64,000 bases of DNA from an uncultured Prevotellaceae bacterium (GCA_900314755.1 OMWH01000003.1:101294-165293); one strand, 5' to 3'. Numbered from the stretch's first letter, positions 16,403 to 26,733 are shown. The notes: generated by a model not told the origin, from the letters alone. Translations and numbers: made by a program.

Positions 16403-18239
16403 AGGAGATATGTCTGTTTTGGAACTCCGTCGCTTTCTTCTCTGAAGCTTCCGAGAGCTTTCCGTGAATATACTGTTCCATGATCAAGCCACCAATGGGG
16501 ACACCATATGTGGCACCCCATCCACCATTCTCCACATAGACGGCAACAGCGATCTTGGGGTTATCCATAGGGGCAAAACCCATAAACACAGAATGGTCGT
16601 GACCACGGTTCTGTGCCGTTCCTGTCTTACCACACGCCATAAAGTCGTACTGGGCAAGGGCATGACAGGTACCACCTGTGGCAGAAGCCCTCATACCAGC
16701 CACCACATAGTCGTATGCCTCCCGTTTTGCCAAGGTATAATGTTTCCGGGTAAAGGTGGTGTCCAACGGTTCACCCTGCACCTTCTTCACTACATGGGGG
16801 GTATAGTAATAACCGCGGTTGGCAATTGTTGCTCCAAGATTGGCAATCTGCAATGGGGTGGCATTCACCTCACCCTGACCGATGGAGATAGAGATGATGG
16901 TCAGTCCGTTCCAGGAGCCCTTATAGGCACGGTCATAATAGTCCGCATTGGGAATCAGACCGCGTTTCTCTCCTGGCAGGTCAATACCCAGCTTATAGCC
17001 GAAGCCCATACTCACCATATAGTCGCGCCATTTGTTCATCGCCTTCTGTACGCTACCATATTTCGACAGGTGGGTATTGATCATATGATAAAGTCCCCAA
17101 CAGAAATAACCGTTACAAGAAGTAGAGAGGGCTGGTACCAGAGGCAGCGGAGAGGCATGACCATGGCATCCTACATGTAAACCTCTGAAGTTAAAGCCAT
17201 GACCGCAGGGATAGGCTGTCTGGGTAGGATGGATAATACCTTCGCTCATAAAGGTAAGCCCCTGGGTCGTCTTAAAGGTAGAACCTGGGGGATACTGTCC
17301 CATGATACTCCGGTTGAGCAGGGGCTTCCATACATTCTGACTCAAAAGCCGATGATTCTTAGAACGTGCCCTTCCCACCATCATACGAGGGTCGTAGGAC
17401 GGTGACGACACCATACAAAGCACCTCGCCTGTTGACGGCTCGATAGCGACGATACTTCCTATCTTTCCTTCCATCAGACGCTCACCCAGCGCCTGCAAAT
17501 CGGCATCAAGACTTAGTGTCAGGTTCTTGCCAGGAACAGGTTTGCGGTCGAAAGCACCATTCTGGTAACGTCCCTGTATCCTGCCATGGGCATCACGCAG
17601 CAATATCTGCATTCCTTTCTCACCACGTAACTGCTTCTCGTAACTACGCTCCACACCTAGCTTCCCGATATAGTCACCGGGGATATAATAGTCATCTGCT
17701 TCGATATCTGTGGGAGACACTTCCGCAACATCACCTAACACATGAGCGGCAAAAGGGTACTGATACTGACGGATACTACGACGCTGCACATAGAATCCCG
17801 GAAAACGGAACATCTTCTCTTGAAACACAGAGAAGTCCTTGTCAGACAACTGACTCATGAATATCTGCTGAGTGAACCGGCTGTAACCCGGATTCTTCAC
17901 TCTATCCTTTATCTCTTCCATTCTCCTGTCAAACTCTGCCTTCGTGATATTCAAGGCTTCGCAGAACTCTAACGTATCCAGATGATCTTTGGCTTCGTTG
18001 ACAATCACCATGATGTCATACGATGGCTGATTATAGACCAGGAGTTTCCCATTTCTGTCAGTGATAATCCCACGGGAGGGATATTCTATCTTTTTCAGGA
18101 AGGCATTGGAGTCGGCGTTCTTTTTGTAGTCATCACTCATGATCTGCAGGGTAAACAGACGAATGATATAGACCACGACGATAGCTACAGCTATCCCGCT
18201 AATCACATTTCGCCGGTAATCAATCTCATAATCTTTCAT
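16383..18239 (-). CDS. mrdA: Penicillin-binding protein 2
   Basis: Transpeptidase for rod-shaped growth; 618 residues. One N-terminal membrane anchor (residues about 13-32), a dimerisation domain with PSRGIITDRNG, then the transpeptidase domain. The active-site Ser320 is in GSTFK (SxxK), the second motif is SCN in LSTSCNGYF, and the third is KTG in ACGKTGTAQN. It overlaps mreD by 4 nt and rodA by 20 nt. Partner of RodA in the elongasome. Confidence 0.96.
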   Translation of the reverse strand: MKDYEIDYRRNVISGIAVAIVVVYIIRLFTLQIMSDDYKKNADSNAFLKKIEYPSRGIITDRNGKLLVYNQPSYDIMVIVNEAKDHLDTLEFCEALNITKAEFDRRMEEIKDRVKNPGYSRFTQQIFMSQLSDKDFSVFQEKMFRFPGFYVQRRSIRQYQYPFAAHVLGDVAEVSPTDIEADDYYIPGDYIGKLGVERSYEKQLRGEKGMQILLRDAHGRIQGRYQNGAFDRKPVPGKNLTLSLDADLQALGERLMEGKIGSIVAIEPSTGEVLCMVSSPSYDPRMMVGRARSKNHRLLSQNVWKPLLNRSIMGQYPPGSTFKTTQGLTFMSEGIIHPTQTAYPCGHGFNFRGLHVGCHGHASPLPLVPALSTSCNGYFCWGLYHMINTHLSKYGSVQKAMNKWRDYMVSMGFGYKLGIDLPGEKRGLIPNADYYDRAYKGSWNGLTIISISIGQGEVNATPLQIANLGATIANRGYYYTPHVVKKVQGEPLDTTFTRKHYTLAKREAYDYVVAGMRASATGGTCHALAQYDFMACGKTGTAQNRGHDHSVFMGFAPMDNPKIAVAVYVENGGWGATYGVPIGGLIMEQYIHGKLSEASEKKATEFQNRHISYGNTIR

Positions 18240-18742
18240 TCCTGCCTGTCCTGAACGGTCTCAAACGTCAATATCATCATCAAGGTAAGAGAGGAACTGC
18301 CTAACACACATTTCAACCATACCGTCCAATTATAGAATGTGAAGGCATCAAGTGTAAAGAATACCACACAATAGAGGACGACTAACGCCATGGAGTAATA
18401 GAAATACTTGACCCATCCTAAATTATGCATTGAAGGCGGGATATTCTCTGCGGCATCACGTGACAGGTACATCTCAAAATAATAGGGTTGGATAGCACCT
18501 ATCAGTGTCATCGAGGCAGCAGCGACTCCAGGAGTGTTAAAGAACATGTCTATCACAAGTCCCATGCAGAAGCTCCACAACAGGATGCCCCATTTGGGAT
18601 AGTTACGAGGAAAAAGAAGCACGAAATAGACATAGAGCATGGGAGTGGCATAGCCAAACAGATGGATACTTCCCAACACCAATGTCTGCGCCAGGATAAA
18701 GGCTACAAACAAACCTGCCCGTTTAAATAGATCTGCCGACAT
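18236..18742 (-). CDS. mreD: Rod shape-determining protein MreD
   Basis: A 168-residue membrane protein with about five helices, placed between mreC and mrdA, where MreD is expected. Sequence identity of MreD is weak in general; the call rests on position, size and hydrophobic profile (HLFGYATPMLYVYFVL, GLVIDMFFNTPGV, the latter being a typical MreD stretch). It starts 5 bp after mreC and overlaps mrdA by 4 nt (ATGA type). Confidence 0.9.
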   Translation of the reverse strand: MSADLFKRAGLFVAFILAQTLVLGSIHLFGYATPMLYVYFVLLFPRNYPKWGILLWSFCMGLVIDMFFNTPGVAAASMTLIGAIQPYYFEMYLSRDAAENIPPSMHNLGWVKYFYYSMALVVLYCVVFFTLDAFTFYNWTVWLKCVLGSSSLTLMMILTFETVQDRQE

Positions 18743-18747
18743 ACTCC

Positions 18748-19614
18748 CTATTCCTTTACATTTAATTTTAATGAGTCACGAGCAGACTGGAGCAAACGGG
18801 TACGCTCAGCTATCGTCGGATCGTTGACTACCACGACATCACGAAGACAACCGAAATCGGTAGACAGACGGACCTTCACACGATATGACAAGCCATCGGC
18901 AGAGTTATATACGGTCTCTATCTTACCGACTAATACACCTGGAGGGAAGATGGACGAATACCCATTCGTCTCCACCCAGTCACCCCGGTTAAAACGTGCA
19001 TGGCGAGGAATATCCTCCAGATAGGCGACACCCGCATCCTTACCGTCCCAACGCAAGACACCAAAATAATTATGACCGCGGATGGCACAACTGATGCGGG
19101 AGGCGGTATTTAACACGGGCATCACCACCGCATAGTGATCAGATACCAGATATACAACACCTACCACACCTTGTCCACAAGCCACACCCATACCGACATC
19201 AACACCATCCTTCGCACCACAATCAATGGTAAGCAGATTATTCATTTTATTCAGCTCATTGGTGATGACCTTGGCTGGTACCAGACGGTACTGTTTCAGA
19301 AAATGCATCTCCTTTGCCCACAAACCTGCGGTATCTTCCGTTGCCTCACCATACAGACGGCGCAACTGATTAAGCTGACGCTCCATATAGAAATTACGCA
19401 ATGTCAGGTTCCCATTCATCTTTTTGAGTGAGAAGAAAGACTCTACCTCTGCCCTCCCCTCGTTTACCTTGCCAGATATAGCATTTGCGGAAGACAGCCA
19501 TGCACTGCCTTGGTAGCTGTTGTATTGGAACAACAGTACCAGGCTGATGACCTCCAACAAAACGAAGAGAAACCAGTGATGATATTTCTGAAAGAACTCC
19601 AGCAGGTTTTGCAT
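18748..19614 (-). CDS. mreC: Rod shape-determining protein MreC
   Basis: Periplasmic scaffold of the elongasome; 288 residues. One membrane segment near residues 14-30, a coiled-coil-like stretch (residues about 50-95), then the beta-barrel domain with TIDCGAKDGVDVGMGV and GVVGVVYLVSD, typical of MreC. DWVETNGYSSIFPPGVLVGKI-like region (read in parts) matches the second barrel. Gap to mreB is 7 bp. Confidence 0.94.
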   Translation of the reverse strand: MQNLLEFFQKYHHWFLFVLLEVISLVLLFQYNSYQGSAWLSSANAISGKVNEGRAEVESFFSLKKMNGNLTLRNFYMERQLNQLRRLYGEATEDTAGLWAKEMHFLKQYRLVPAKVITNELNKMNNLLTIDCGAKDGVDVGMGVACGQGVVGVVYLVSDHYAVVMPVLNTASRISCAIRGHNYFGVLRWDGKDAGVAYLEDIPRHARFNRGDWVETNGYSSIFPPGVLVGKIETVYNSADGLSYRVKVRLSTDFGCLRDVVVVNDPTIAERTRLLQSARDSLKLNVKE

Positions 19615-19621
19615 CGTTCAA

Positions 19622-20644
19622 TTATCGCATCAGGAAATTGAAGCGATCCACGTTCTTAAGAGCGATACCGGCTCCCTTGGCAACAGAGCGCAACGGATCC
19701 TCAGCAATATGGAACTGGATGTTGATCTTATCTGTCAGACGCTTGTCAAGTCCGCGCAGCAAAGCACCGCCACCTGAAAGCCAGATACCATTCTTCACGA
19801 TATCGGCATACAACTCAGGAGGTGTGTTCTCCAAGGCGGAAAGCACAGCATTCTCAATCTTCGCTACCGTTTTATCGATACAGTGGGCGATTTCCTGATA
19901 GCATACTGGGACCTCCATAGGCAGGGCGGTGATTCGGTTAGGACCATGTACGATGAAATCCTCGGGAGCCTCATCACCAAGGTCTGTCAGGGCTGAACCC
20001 ACATTGATCTTGATACGCTCTGCCATGCGCTCGCTGACTTTCACGTTATGCTGACGAGCCATATATTCCTGAATATCGGCAGTCAGGTCGTCACCTGCGG
20101 TACGGATGGAGTTATTGCAGACGATACCACCTAAGGAGATAACGGCAATCTCTGTGGAACCGCCACCGATATCAACAATCATGTTACCCTCTGGAGCCTC
20201 CACGTCGATACCAATACCGATAGCAGCAGCCATGGGTTCGAAAATGAGGTACACATCACGTCCGTCAGCATGCTCCGCAGAGTCACGGACAGCACGAAGC
20301 TCAACCTCCGTAGAACCTGAAGGCACACCAATCACCATACGCAGAGAGGGCGAGAACAGACGGCTGCCTGTATGTACCATCTTAATCAGTCCGCGCATCA
20401 TCTGCTCACAGGCAGAGAAGTCGGCGATCACACCATCACGGAGCGGACGGATGGTACGGATATTATCATGTGTCTTCTCATACATCATCTTCGCCTCGTT
20501 ACCTACGGCAATCATCTTGTCGGTACGACGGTCGAGGGCTACTACTGACGGCTCGTCAACCACAATCTTATCATCACTGATAATGATGGTGTTTGCCGTT
20601 CCAAGGTCCATGGCTATTTCCTGGACGAAACTAAAAAATCCCAT
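19622..20644 (-). CDS. mreB: Rod shape-determining protein MreB
   Basis: Actin-like filament protein that directs cell-wall growth; 340 residues. Phosphate-1 motif DLGTANT at residues 12-18, VVALDRRT, the phosphate-2 region MIVDIGGGSTEIAV, and the adenosine motif WLSGGGALLRGLD. It is the second gene of the operon, 31 bp after the short purH half and upstream of mreC. No break seen. Confidence 0.97.
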   Translation of the reverse strand: MGFFSFVQEIAMDLGTANTIIISDDKIVVDEPSVVALDRRTDKMIAVGNEAKMMYEKTHDNIRTIRPLRDGVIADFSACEQMMRGLIKMVHTGSRLFSPSLRMVIGVPSGSTEVELRAVRDSAEHADGRDVYLIFEPMAAAIGIGIDVEAPEGNMIVDIGGGSTEIAVISLGGIVCNNSIRTAGDDLTADIQEYMARQHNVKVSERMAERIKINVGSALTDLGDEAPEDFIVHGPNRITALPMEVPVCYQEIAHCIDKTVAKIENAVLSALENTPPELYADIVKNGIWLSGGGALLRGLDKRLTDKINIQFHIAEDPLRSVAKGAGIALKNVDRFNFLMR

Positions 20645-20675
20645 ATTCTATTTCTACCTATTTATTGTTTACGAA

Positions 20676-21269
20676 TTATTTCTCAAACCAGTTATGAATA
20701 GCTGTGTCATAATGACTCGATACACCAAAGGCACGAGTAGCGAACTCACGACGCTGTGCCTTGGTGGTCTCTGCTCCCTGCTTGTTCAGGATGTCCAGCA
20801 AGAGACTGTACTCTGCCTTGGAGGGAACAATCACCACATCGTTGAAGTTCTTGGCTCCGGCACGGATCAGGGAGATACCGCCTATGTCAATTTTCTCAAT
20901 GATATCCTCCTCAGAGGCACCGCTTGCTACGGTCTGCTCGAAGGGATAGAGGTCAACAATCACCAGGTCAATCTCAGGAATCTCATACTGAGCCATCTGC
21001 TCACGGTCACCCTCATTGTCACGACGACCGAGAATACCTCCAAACACTTTCGGGTGCAATGTCTTCACACGACCGCCGAGAATGGAAGGATAAGTCGTTA
21101 CATTCTCCACCTTCTCACACGCATAGCCCAAGCCCTCGATAAAGGTCTGTGTACCACCTGTCGACAGGAACTTCACGCCCTCGTCGTTCAGTTTCTTCAA
21201 CAACTCTTCCAGCCCATCCTTATGGAAAACAGAGATGAGCGCTGTCTTAATCTTTTTTGTATCTGCCAT
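20676..21269 (-). CDS. purH: IMP cyclohydrolase, N-terminal half of PurH only
   Basis: Ring closure of FAICAR to IMP, the last step of purine synthesis. The 197-residue protein is only the MGS-like cyclohydrolase domain: TALISVFHKDGLEELL, FLSTGGTQTFIE, GGRVKTLHPKVFGGIL and IDIGGISLIRAGAKNF are all present, and then it ends in HNWFEK where a fused PurH would continue into the transformylase domain. Only 31 bp separate its stop from mreB, with no trace of the second domain. The transformylase is a separate gene at 38047. The start at 21269 follows a -7 box at 21310-21303. Confidence 0.92.
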   Translation of the reverse strand: MADTKKIKTALISVFHKDGLEELLKKLNDEGVKFLSTGGTQTFIEGLGYACEKVENVTTYPSILGGRVKTLHPKVFGGILGRRDNEGDREQMAQYEIPEIDLVIVDLYPFEQTVASGASEEDIIEKIDIGGISLIRAGAKNFNDVVIVPSKAEYSLLLDILNKQGAETTKAQRREFATRAFGVSSHYDTAIHNWFEK

Positions 21270-21302
21270 AAAATATAACGTTATAATTTTCAATTGAGGA
21301 TG

Positions 21303-21310
21303 CAAAGTTA
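21303..21310 (-). promoter_or_regulatory. Promoter -7 box of the purH(N)-mre-mrdA-rodA operon
   Basis: Minus-strand TAACTTTG, 33 bp before the start of the cyclohydrolase gene. The downstream genes are tightly packed, so this promoter may drive the whole 6-kb rod-shape operon. Confidence 0.6.
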
Positions 21311-21420
21311 CGAAAAAGCAAGCATACCACATCACATTTTCACTAAAAAAATTTTCGTTCTTAAAAATTAATAATGTATATCAAGGGAGTGAGGATTATC
21401 GCAAAACGGTACAAAAAGAA

Positions 21421-21456
21421 AAACACCTGCAGACAATAAAAACGCTGCAGGTGTTT
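21421..21456 (-). terminator. Terminator after the CAU tRNA
   Basis: Perfect 12-bp stem, AAACACCTGCAG at 21421-21432 and CTGCAGGTGTTT at 21445-21456. Read on the minus strand it comes 5 nt after the tRNA and is followed by TTTTTCTTTTT. Confidence 0.85.
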
Positions 21457-21461
21457 CTTCG

Positions 21462-21535
21462 TAGCGGGACCCAGGATTGAACTGGGGACCTCATGATTAT
21501 GAATCATGCGCTCTAACCAGCTGAGCTATCCCGCC
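21462..21535 (-). tRNA. tRNA-Met (anticodon CAU)
   Basis: A 74-nt cloverleaf on the minus strand: acceptor GGCGGGA with UCCCGCU, D-arm GCUC/GAGC, anticodon stem CAUGA/UCAUG with loop UUCAUAA giving CAU, and T-stem CCCAG/CUGGG with loop UUCAAUC. The 3' CCA is not encoded. It lacks the initiator marks (C1-A72 mismatch, GGG stem), so it is elongator Met; tRNA-Ile2 with a lysidine-modified CAU is the alternative. Confidence 0.9.
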
Positions 21536-21623
21536 ATCATTGCTGAAATCGCAAGTGATTCTCTGAAATCGGGTGCAAAGGTAATATAAACTTTTTAAAT
21601 CGCAAAACTTTTCCATAAAAAAC

Positions 21624-21653
21624 TTTGCAATTCGAATATTTTTTGTATCTTTG
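21624..21653 (+). promoter_or_regulatory. Promoter of the START-like gene
   Basis: Box TTTG at 21624-21627, 18-bp spacer and -7 box TATCTTTG at 21646-21653, 27 bp before the ATG. Confidence 0.7.
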
Positions 21654-21679
21654 CAACACAGAAACTAACCTTTACGGAT

Positions 21680-22087
21680 ATGCATAAACACATTCTAAAG
21701 AAGGAATACCCTCTTTCGGCAAAGTCGCCGAAAATCGTTTGGGACATGATTGGCAATGCGGCAGGACTGCAGAAATGGCTTGCGGATGTCGTGACGGAAA
21801 ATGGTGACGAATGGACGTTTACATGGGGACATCCATGGACTGAACGTGACACGAAGGTTTCAAAACTGCTGGAACTGGAGAAATACGACCATATCAAATT
21901 AAAATGGGACTACCAGGAGGATGACCCTGACGCTTACTGGGAGATGCGCATTGAGCAAAGTGAGCTGACAGGCAACCTGAACCTGCTGATTACCGACTAT
22001 GCTGATGCCGAGGATATCGACGACCTGAACGGGTTGTGGGATGCCAATATGGAGCGTCTGCATCGCGTCAGTGGATTCTTGTTGTAG
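21680..22087 (+). CDS. START-like domain protein (Bacteroidota family)
   Basis: A 135-residue protein that looks like an AHSA1/START-type helix-grip fold: an N-terminal PLSAKSPKIVWDMIG, a strand-rich middle with WTFTWGHPWTERDTKVSKLL, and a long C-terminal helix (DDLNGLWDANMERLHRVSG). Such proteins are common and uncharacterised in this phylum. No signal peptide, so cytosolic. It stands alone between a tRNA and the LptG-type permease; no function is assigned. Confidence 0.75.
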   Translation: MHKHILKKEYPLSAKSPKIVWDMIGNAAGLQKWLADVVTENGDEWTFTWGHPWTERDTKVSKLLELEKYDHIKLKWDYQEDDPDAYWEMRIEQSELTGNLNLLITDYADAEDIDDLNGLWDANMERLHRVSGFLL

Positions 22088-22114
22088 TACATAAATTGAT
22101 AAAAAAACGAAATA

Positions 22115-22148
22115 TTTGCCGTGCTCTGAATTTTTTATGCTAATTTTG
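22115..22148 (+). promoter_or_regulatory. Promoter of the LptG-type permease and ribBA
   Basis: Box TTTG at 22115-22118, 22-bp spacer and -7 box TAATTTTG at 22141-22148. The start codon is only 15 bp downstream. Confidence 0.65.
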
Positions 22149-22162
22149 CATGCTCATAGTGC

Positions 22163-24139
22163 ATGTCGCTGATGTTTCGAATCAAGAAATTAGACATATT
22201 TATCACGAAGCAGTTCGGACTGCTCTTCATCGGAACGTTCTTCATCTGCCAGTTTGTGCTGATGATGCAATTTCTGTGGCGTTATGTTGATGAGCTGATT
22301 GGTAAGGGACTCTCGTTGGAAGTCATGGCTCAGTTCTTCTGGTATATGGGACTGATGCTGATGCCGCAGGCTTTCCCCTTGGCAATCCTGCTGAGTTCGC
22401 TGATTGCCTTTGGCAACCTGGGTGAGAGTTCTGAGCTGACTGCCATCAAGGCAGCAGGCATCTCTCTGTTACAGGCGATGCGCTCATTGATCACCATTGT
22501 CATCATTATCTCATGCATCTCTTTCTATTTTCAAGAGGTAATAGGTCCGAAGTCGTTTATCGCCTTCCGTCAATTACTCATCTCCATGCAGCAAAAGAAC
22601 CCGGAGGTGGAAATACCGGAAGGAATTTTCTACGACGGCATCAGTGGTTCCAATATCTACGTGCAGAAAAAAGACATGAACACCGGCATGCTCTACGGCA
22701 TCATGATTTACCGCATGAACGGTGGCTATGAGGACGCTGCCGTCATCCTTGCCGACTCTGGAAGAATGCAGACGACAGAGGAGAAAAAACACCTGCTACT
22801 GACACTCTACAGCGGAGAGTGGTTCGAGAACATGCGCTCACAAGATGTGGCTGGTTCTGCCAATGTCCCCTATCGGCGAGAGACTTTCTCAACCAAACGC
22901 ATCGTCCTTGACTTCGATGGTGATTTCAATATGGCGGATGCAGGATATATATCAGGCGATGCCCGCTCTAAAAGCATGGGGAAGATACTTCATGACCTCG
23001 ACTCTATCCGCGAGTTCAACGACTCTGTAGGGCATCAGTTCTTCAAAGAGGCAAAGCAGGCGAGCTTCTACCTGCCCCCCCTTGAGAAGAAAGACTCCAC
23101 CAAAATACTGGCAGAGGTGAAAAGGGACAGTCTTAACTTTGACTCCCTCTATAGCAAACTGCCGCCTGAGGTCAAGCAACGTGTCATGAAAGCAGCAGTG
23201 AGCGAAGCTCAGACAGCATCTGTCGACCTGGAGTTCAAGGGGGACTATTCTGAGGCGTTGAACAGGAATGACCGTCTCCACATGATTGAGGCAATCAACA
23301 AGGTGACACTGTCGCTCTCCTGTCTTATCTTCTTTTTCATCGGAGCCCCCCTGGGAGCCATTATCCGGAAGGGCGGACTGGGTGTACCCGTCATCATCTC
23401 CGTACTGGTATTTATCGTCTATTATATCCTCGAGAACACTGGCATGAAGATGGCTCGTGATGACAACTGGACTGTATGGTTTGGAAAGATGCTGGGAACA
23501 TGCGTGCTGACTCCTATCGCCGTCTTCTTCACCTATAAAGCCAATAATGACTCTGTCGTATTCAACATTGACCTCTATAAGCAGATTCTGTTTAATATGC
23601 TGGGGATTCGCGGAAAACGCCATATCAACAGAAAGGAGGTCATCATCGAGGATCCAATCTACATGGCAGACGCTTACCACTTGCTGCGCATCAATACAGA
23701 AATCGAGCAATACAGCGCAGAGCATCAGTTGCTACACCTGCCCAACCCTATTAAGGTATTCTTCCGACCCGGAGACGACCATACCATCCAACGTATCAGC
23801 GAGGAACTTGAGGAAGTCATCGAAGACTTGTCGAATACGAAGGACAAAGGGGTACTCACTTACCTCAACCGATACCCCATCGTGGCAACGCATGCCCATA
23901 CCAGACCTTTCCGACAGAAATGGCTGAACATCATTTCGGGACTTGTCCTGCCGCTGGGTATCTTCTTCTACTTGAGAATGTGTCGTTTCAGACTGCGTCT
24001 GCGTAAGGACCTGCAGACCATCACGCAGACCAACGAGCTGATGGTGAAGCGTATATCGGAAATCCATCCTGGAACACCGATGACCCTGGAGGATTTGCAG
24101 AATATGCCACTCATCATCAACCTTATTAATAATAAATAA
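22163..24139 (+). CDS. LptF/LptG (YjgP/YjgQ) family permease
   Basis: Membrane part of the lipopolysaccharide export machinery. The protein has 658 residues, clearly longer than E. coli LptG (about 360). Three to four N-terminal helices with [18 protein letters not shown] and [18 protein letters not shown], a periplasmic domain (about residues 115-330), helices with [17 protein letters not shown], then an extra C-terminal region of over 200 residues ending in another helix ([12 protein letters not shown]). The extension seems common in Bacteroidales, but its role is unknown. The alternative start is 22172. Confidence 0.88.
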   Translation: MSLMFRIKKLDIFITKQFGLLFIGTFFICQFVLMMQFLWRYVDELIGKGLSLEVMAQFFWYMGLMLMPQAFPLAILLSSLIAFGNLGESSELTAIKAAGISLLQAMRSLITIVIIISCISFYFQEVIGPKSFIAFRQLLISMQQKNPEVEIPEGIFYDGISGSNIYVQKKDMNTGMLYGIMIYRMNGGYEDAAVILADSGRMQTTEEKKHLLLTLYSGEWFENMRSQDVAGSANVPYRRETFSTKRIVLDFDGDFNMADAGYISGDARSKSMGKILHDLDSIREFNDSVGHQFFKEAKQASFYLPPLEKKDSTKILAEVKRDSLNFDSLYSKLPPEVKQRVMKAAVSEAQTASVDLEFKGDYSEALNRNDRLHMIEAINKVTLSLSCLIFFFIGAPLGAIIRKGGLGVPVIISVLVFIVYYILENTGMKMARDDNWTVWFGKMLGTCVLTPIAVFFTYKANNDSVVFNIDLYKQILFNMLGIRGKRHINRKEVIIEDPIYMADAYHLLRINTEIEQYSAEHQLLHLPNPIKVFFRPGDDHTIQRISEELEEVIEDLSNTKDKGVLTYLNRYPIVATHAHTRPFRQKWLNIISGLVLPLGIFFYLRMCRFRLRLRKDLQTITQTNELMVKRISEIHPGTPMTLEDLQNMPLIINLINNK

Positions 24140-24164
24140 TGTGTAACTATTTAAATGAAGTAAT

Positions 24165-25376
24165 ATGGAGAATTTCAAACTCAATACCATTGAAGAGGCT
24201 TTGGAGGATTTCCGCGAAGGGAAATTCGTGATTGTTGTGGATGACGAAGACCGTGAGAACGAGGGGGACCTGATCTGTGCTGCAGAGAAAATAACTCCTG
24301 AAATGGTGAACTTTATGCTCAAGAATGCACGTGGACTGCTCTGCGCCCCCGTCACCATCAGCCGAAGCGTAGAACTGGACCTGCCCCATCAAGTCCAGGA
24401 TAACACATCTTTGCTGGGAACACCTTTTACCGTGACAATAGATAAGATTGAGGGATGCACAACAGGTGTTTCCGCTCATGACCGCGCAGCCACCATCCGT
24501 GCCCTCGCAGACCCGGAGTCGACCCCCAAGACATTCGGACGACCAGGACATGTAAACCCACTTTACGCCCAGGACAATGGTGTACTGAGACGCAGTGGGC
24601 ATACAGAGGCAGCCATTGACCTCTGTAAGCTGTCTGGACTTTACCCTGCTGGTGCGTTGATAGAAATCATGAATGATGACGGCACCATGGCACGGATGCC
24701 GCAATTACAGAAATTTGCCCAAGAGCACCAGATGAAAATCATCACCATCAAGGACCTGATTGCATACCGACTCAAAAAAGAGTCACTTATCGAGGTGGGT
24801 GATGAGGTAGACATGCCTACAGAATACGGACATTTCAAGCTCATCCCTTTCCGGCAAGTGAGCAACGGCTTGGAACACATCGCACTCATCAAAGGAGAAT
24901 GGAAAGAGGATGAGCCGATTTTGGTAAGAGTACACTCATCATGCATGACCGGTGATGTTCTTGGCTCTAAACGATGCGACTGTGGAGAACAGTTGCATAA
25001 AGCGATGCAGGCCATCGAGAAAGAAGGAAAGGGTATCGTCATTTATATGCAACAGGAAGGACGTGGCATTGGACTTATGAACAAAATTGCCGCCTATAAA
25101 CTGCAAGAGGAAGGACTCGACACTGTAGATGCCAATGTCCATCTGGGATTCAAACCTGACGAACGCGACTATGGCTGTGGTGCTCAGATGTTACGCCACC
25201 TGGGAGTCCACAAAATGCGTTTGCTGACCAACAACCCTGTCAAACGTGTAGGTTTGGAGGCTTATGGCTTAGAAATTGTAGAGAACGTCCCCATTGAGGT
25301 AACCCCCAATCCGTATAACTTACGCTATTTGGAGACGAAGAAAAACCGCATGGGGCATACACTACATCTGAAATAG
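24165..25376 (+). CDS. ribBA: Bifunctional DHBP synthase / GTP cyclohydrolase II
   Basis: Makes both early precursors of riboflavin. The N-terminal RibB domain (residues about 1-205) has [13 protein letters not shown] and [12 protein letters not shown]. The C-terminal RibA domain has the zinc cysteines in [19 protein letters not shown] and the arginine in [13 protein letters not shown], then [12 protein letters not shown]. 403 residues, full length. It follows the LptG-type gene by 25 bp and seems co-transcribed; no FMN riboswitch fits in the gap. Confidence 0.97.
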   Translation: MENFKLNTIEEALEDFREGKFVIVVDDEDRENEGDLICAAEKITPEMVNFMLKNARGLLCAPVTISRSVELDLPHQVQDNTSLLGTPFTVTIDKIEGCTTGVSAHDRAATIRALADPESTPKTFGRPGHVNPLYAQDNGVLRRSGHTEAAIDLCKLSGLYPAGALIEIMNDDGTMARMPQLQKFAQEHQMKIITIKDLIAYRLKKESLIEVGDEVDMPTEYGHFKLIPFRQVSNGLEHIALIKGEWKEDEPILVRVHSSCMTGDVLGSKRCDCGEQLHKAMQAIEKEGKGIVIYMQQEGRGIGLMNKIAAYKLQEEGLDTVDANVHLGFKPDERDYGCGAQMLRHLGVHKMRLLTNNPVKRVGLEAYGLEIVENVPIEVTPNPYNLRYLETKKNRMGHTLHLK

Positions 25377-25442
25377 TGTTGCTTTTTACATTGTTTTAGT
25401 TAAAAAAAGACATATTTCTTTCTTTTAAAAGAATAAAATGAT

Positions 25443-25450
25443 TACTTTTG
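25443..25450 (+). promoter_or_regulatory. Promoter -7 box of the aspartate aminotransferase gene
   Basis: TACTTTTG, 29 bp before the ATG, in an AT-rich 103-bp gap after ribBA. Confidence 0.6.
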
Positions 25451-25479
25451 CAGATAATTACAAAACACTATAAAACAAT

Positions 25480-26673
25480 ATGGCACAATTATCTGACCGT
25501 TTACAACGCTTGGCACCCTCTGCTACGCTTGCAATGTCACAGAAAAGTTCTGAAATGAAAGCACAAGGCATCGATGTCATCAACATGAGCGTCGGTGAAC
25601 CGGACTTCAATACACCCGATCATATCAAACAAGCTGCAAAGTTAGCTATTGACGAGAACTATTCCCGATATTCTCCCGTTCCAGGATACCCTGACCTCCG
25701 TCAGGCTATAGCACGCAAATTAGAGCGGGAGAATCACCTGCACTATCTGCCTGCTGAGATCCTCGTGTCGAATGGTGCCAAACAAAGTGTATGCAATACT
25801 GTCATGGCACTGATCAACCCAGGTGACGAGGTGATTATACCCGCCCCCTATTGGGTCAGCTACCCGCAGATGGTTCTTCTGGCAGGAGGAAAGCCGGTCA
25901 TCGTTGAAGCCGGTTTTGAGCAGAATTTCAAGATGACACCTGAACAATTGGAGGCTGCCATTACACCCAAGACCCGTCTGTTGATCCTCTGCTCACCCAG
26001 CAACCCGACAGGCAGCGTCTACAGCAAGGAAGAGCTGGAAGGACTTGCCAATGTCATCAAGCGACATGACGACCTGTTCGTCCTTGCTGACGAAATCTAC
26101 GAGCATATCAATTATGTCGGCAAGCACGAGAGTATTGCACAATTCGAAGGAATGAAAGAGCGCAGCATCATTGTCAACGGTGTCAGCAAGGCGTATGCCA
26201 TGACAGGCTGGCGTATCGGCTACATTGCCGCTCCTGAATGGATTGTCAAAGGCTGCAACAAATTACAAGGACAATATACAAGTGGACCCTGCTCCGTCAG
26301 CCAGAAAGCAGCTGAGTTCGCCTATATCTCCAGTCAGGAATGTGTGGAGGAGATGCGCAAAGCCTTCGAGCGCCGTCGTGACTTGATTGTCAAGCTTGCC
26401 AAGGAGATTCCCGGTCTTGAGGTCAACATCCCCGAGGGAGCATTCTATCTCTTCCCCAAGTGCAGCAGTTTCTACGGCAAGAGTGATGGTGAGAAAACTA
26501 TCAACAACTCTACTGACCTCGCCCTTTACCTCTTGGAGAAAGGACACGTGGCAACAGTGGGAGGTGATGCTTTCGGCGATCCAGAATGCTTCCGCATGAG
26601 CTATGCCACCAGTGATGAGAACATCATAGAGGCGATGCGCCGGATCAAGGAGGTACTGGAACAGCTTCATTGA
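25480..26673 (+). CDS. Aspartate aminotransferase, class I (PLP)
   Basis: Transfers the amino group between aspartate and 2-oxoglutarate; 397 residues. The PLP lysine is Lys237 in GVSKAYAMTGWRIGY. Other fold-type-I marks: NMSVGEPDFNTP, SNGAKQSV, PSNPTGSVY, LADEIYEHI and the substrate arginine in FRMSYATS near the C-terminus. This is the subgroup Ib enzyme typical of Gram-positives, Bacteroidota and thermophiles. It may also act on prephenate; the sequence does not settle that. Confidence 0.92.
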   Translation: MAQLSDRLQRLAPSATLAMSQKSSEMKAQGIDVINMSVGEPDFNTPDHIKQAAKLAIDENYSRYSPVPGYPDLRQAIARKLERENHLHYLPAEILVSNGAKQSVCNTVMALINPGDEVIIPAPYWVSYPQMVLLAGGKPVIVEAGFEQNFKMTPEQLEAAITPKTRLLILCSPSNPTGSVYSKEELEGLANVIKRHDDLFVLADEIYEHINYVGKHESIAQFEGMKERSIIVNGVSKAYAMTGWRIGYIAAPEWIVKGCNKLQGQYTSGPCSVSQKAAEFAYISSQECVEEMRKAFERRRDLIVKLAKEIPGLEVNIPEGAFYLFPKCSSFYGKSDGEKTINNSTDLALYLLEKGHVATVGGDAFGDPECFRMSYATSDENIIEAMRRIKEVLEQLH

Positions 26674-26733
26674 AAAATTGATAATAATCAAGTTAAAAGT
26701 TCTTAAATAGAGAGTTTAAACGGTACAAATTGT

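Noticed and set aside
16464-17180. 238-codon plus-strand frame
   Set aside because: Opposite the penicillin-binding protein gene, which has all catalytic motifs.
20676-21269. Pseudogene of a fused purH
   Set aside because: The cyclohydrolase domain is complete and a separate transformylase gene exists, so the short gene is more likely functional.
24140-24164. FMN riboswitch before ribBA
   Set aside because: The gap is only 25 bp.
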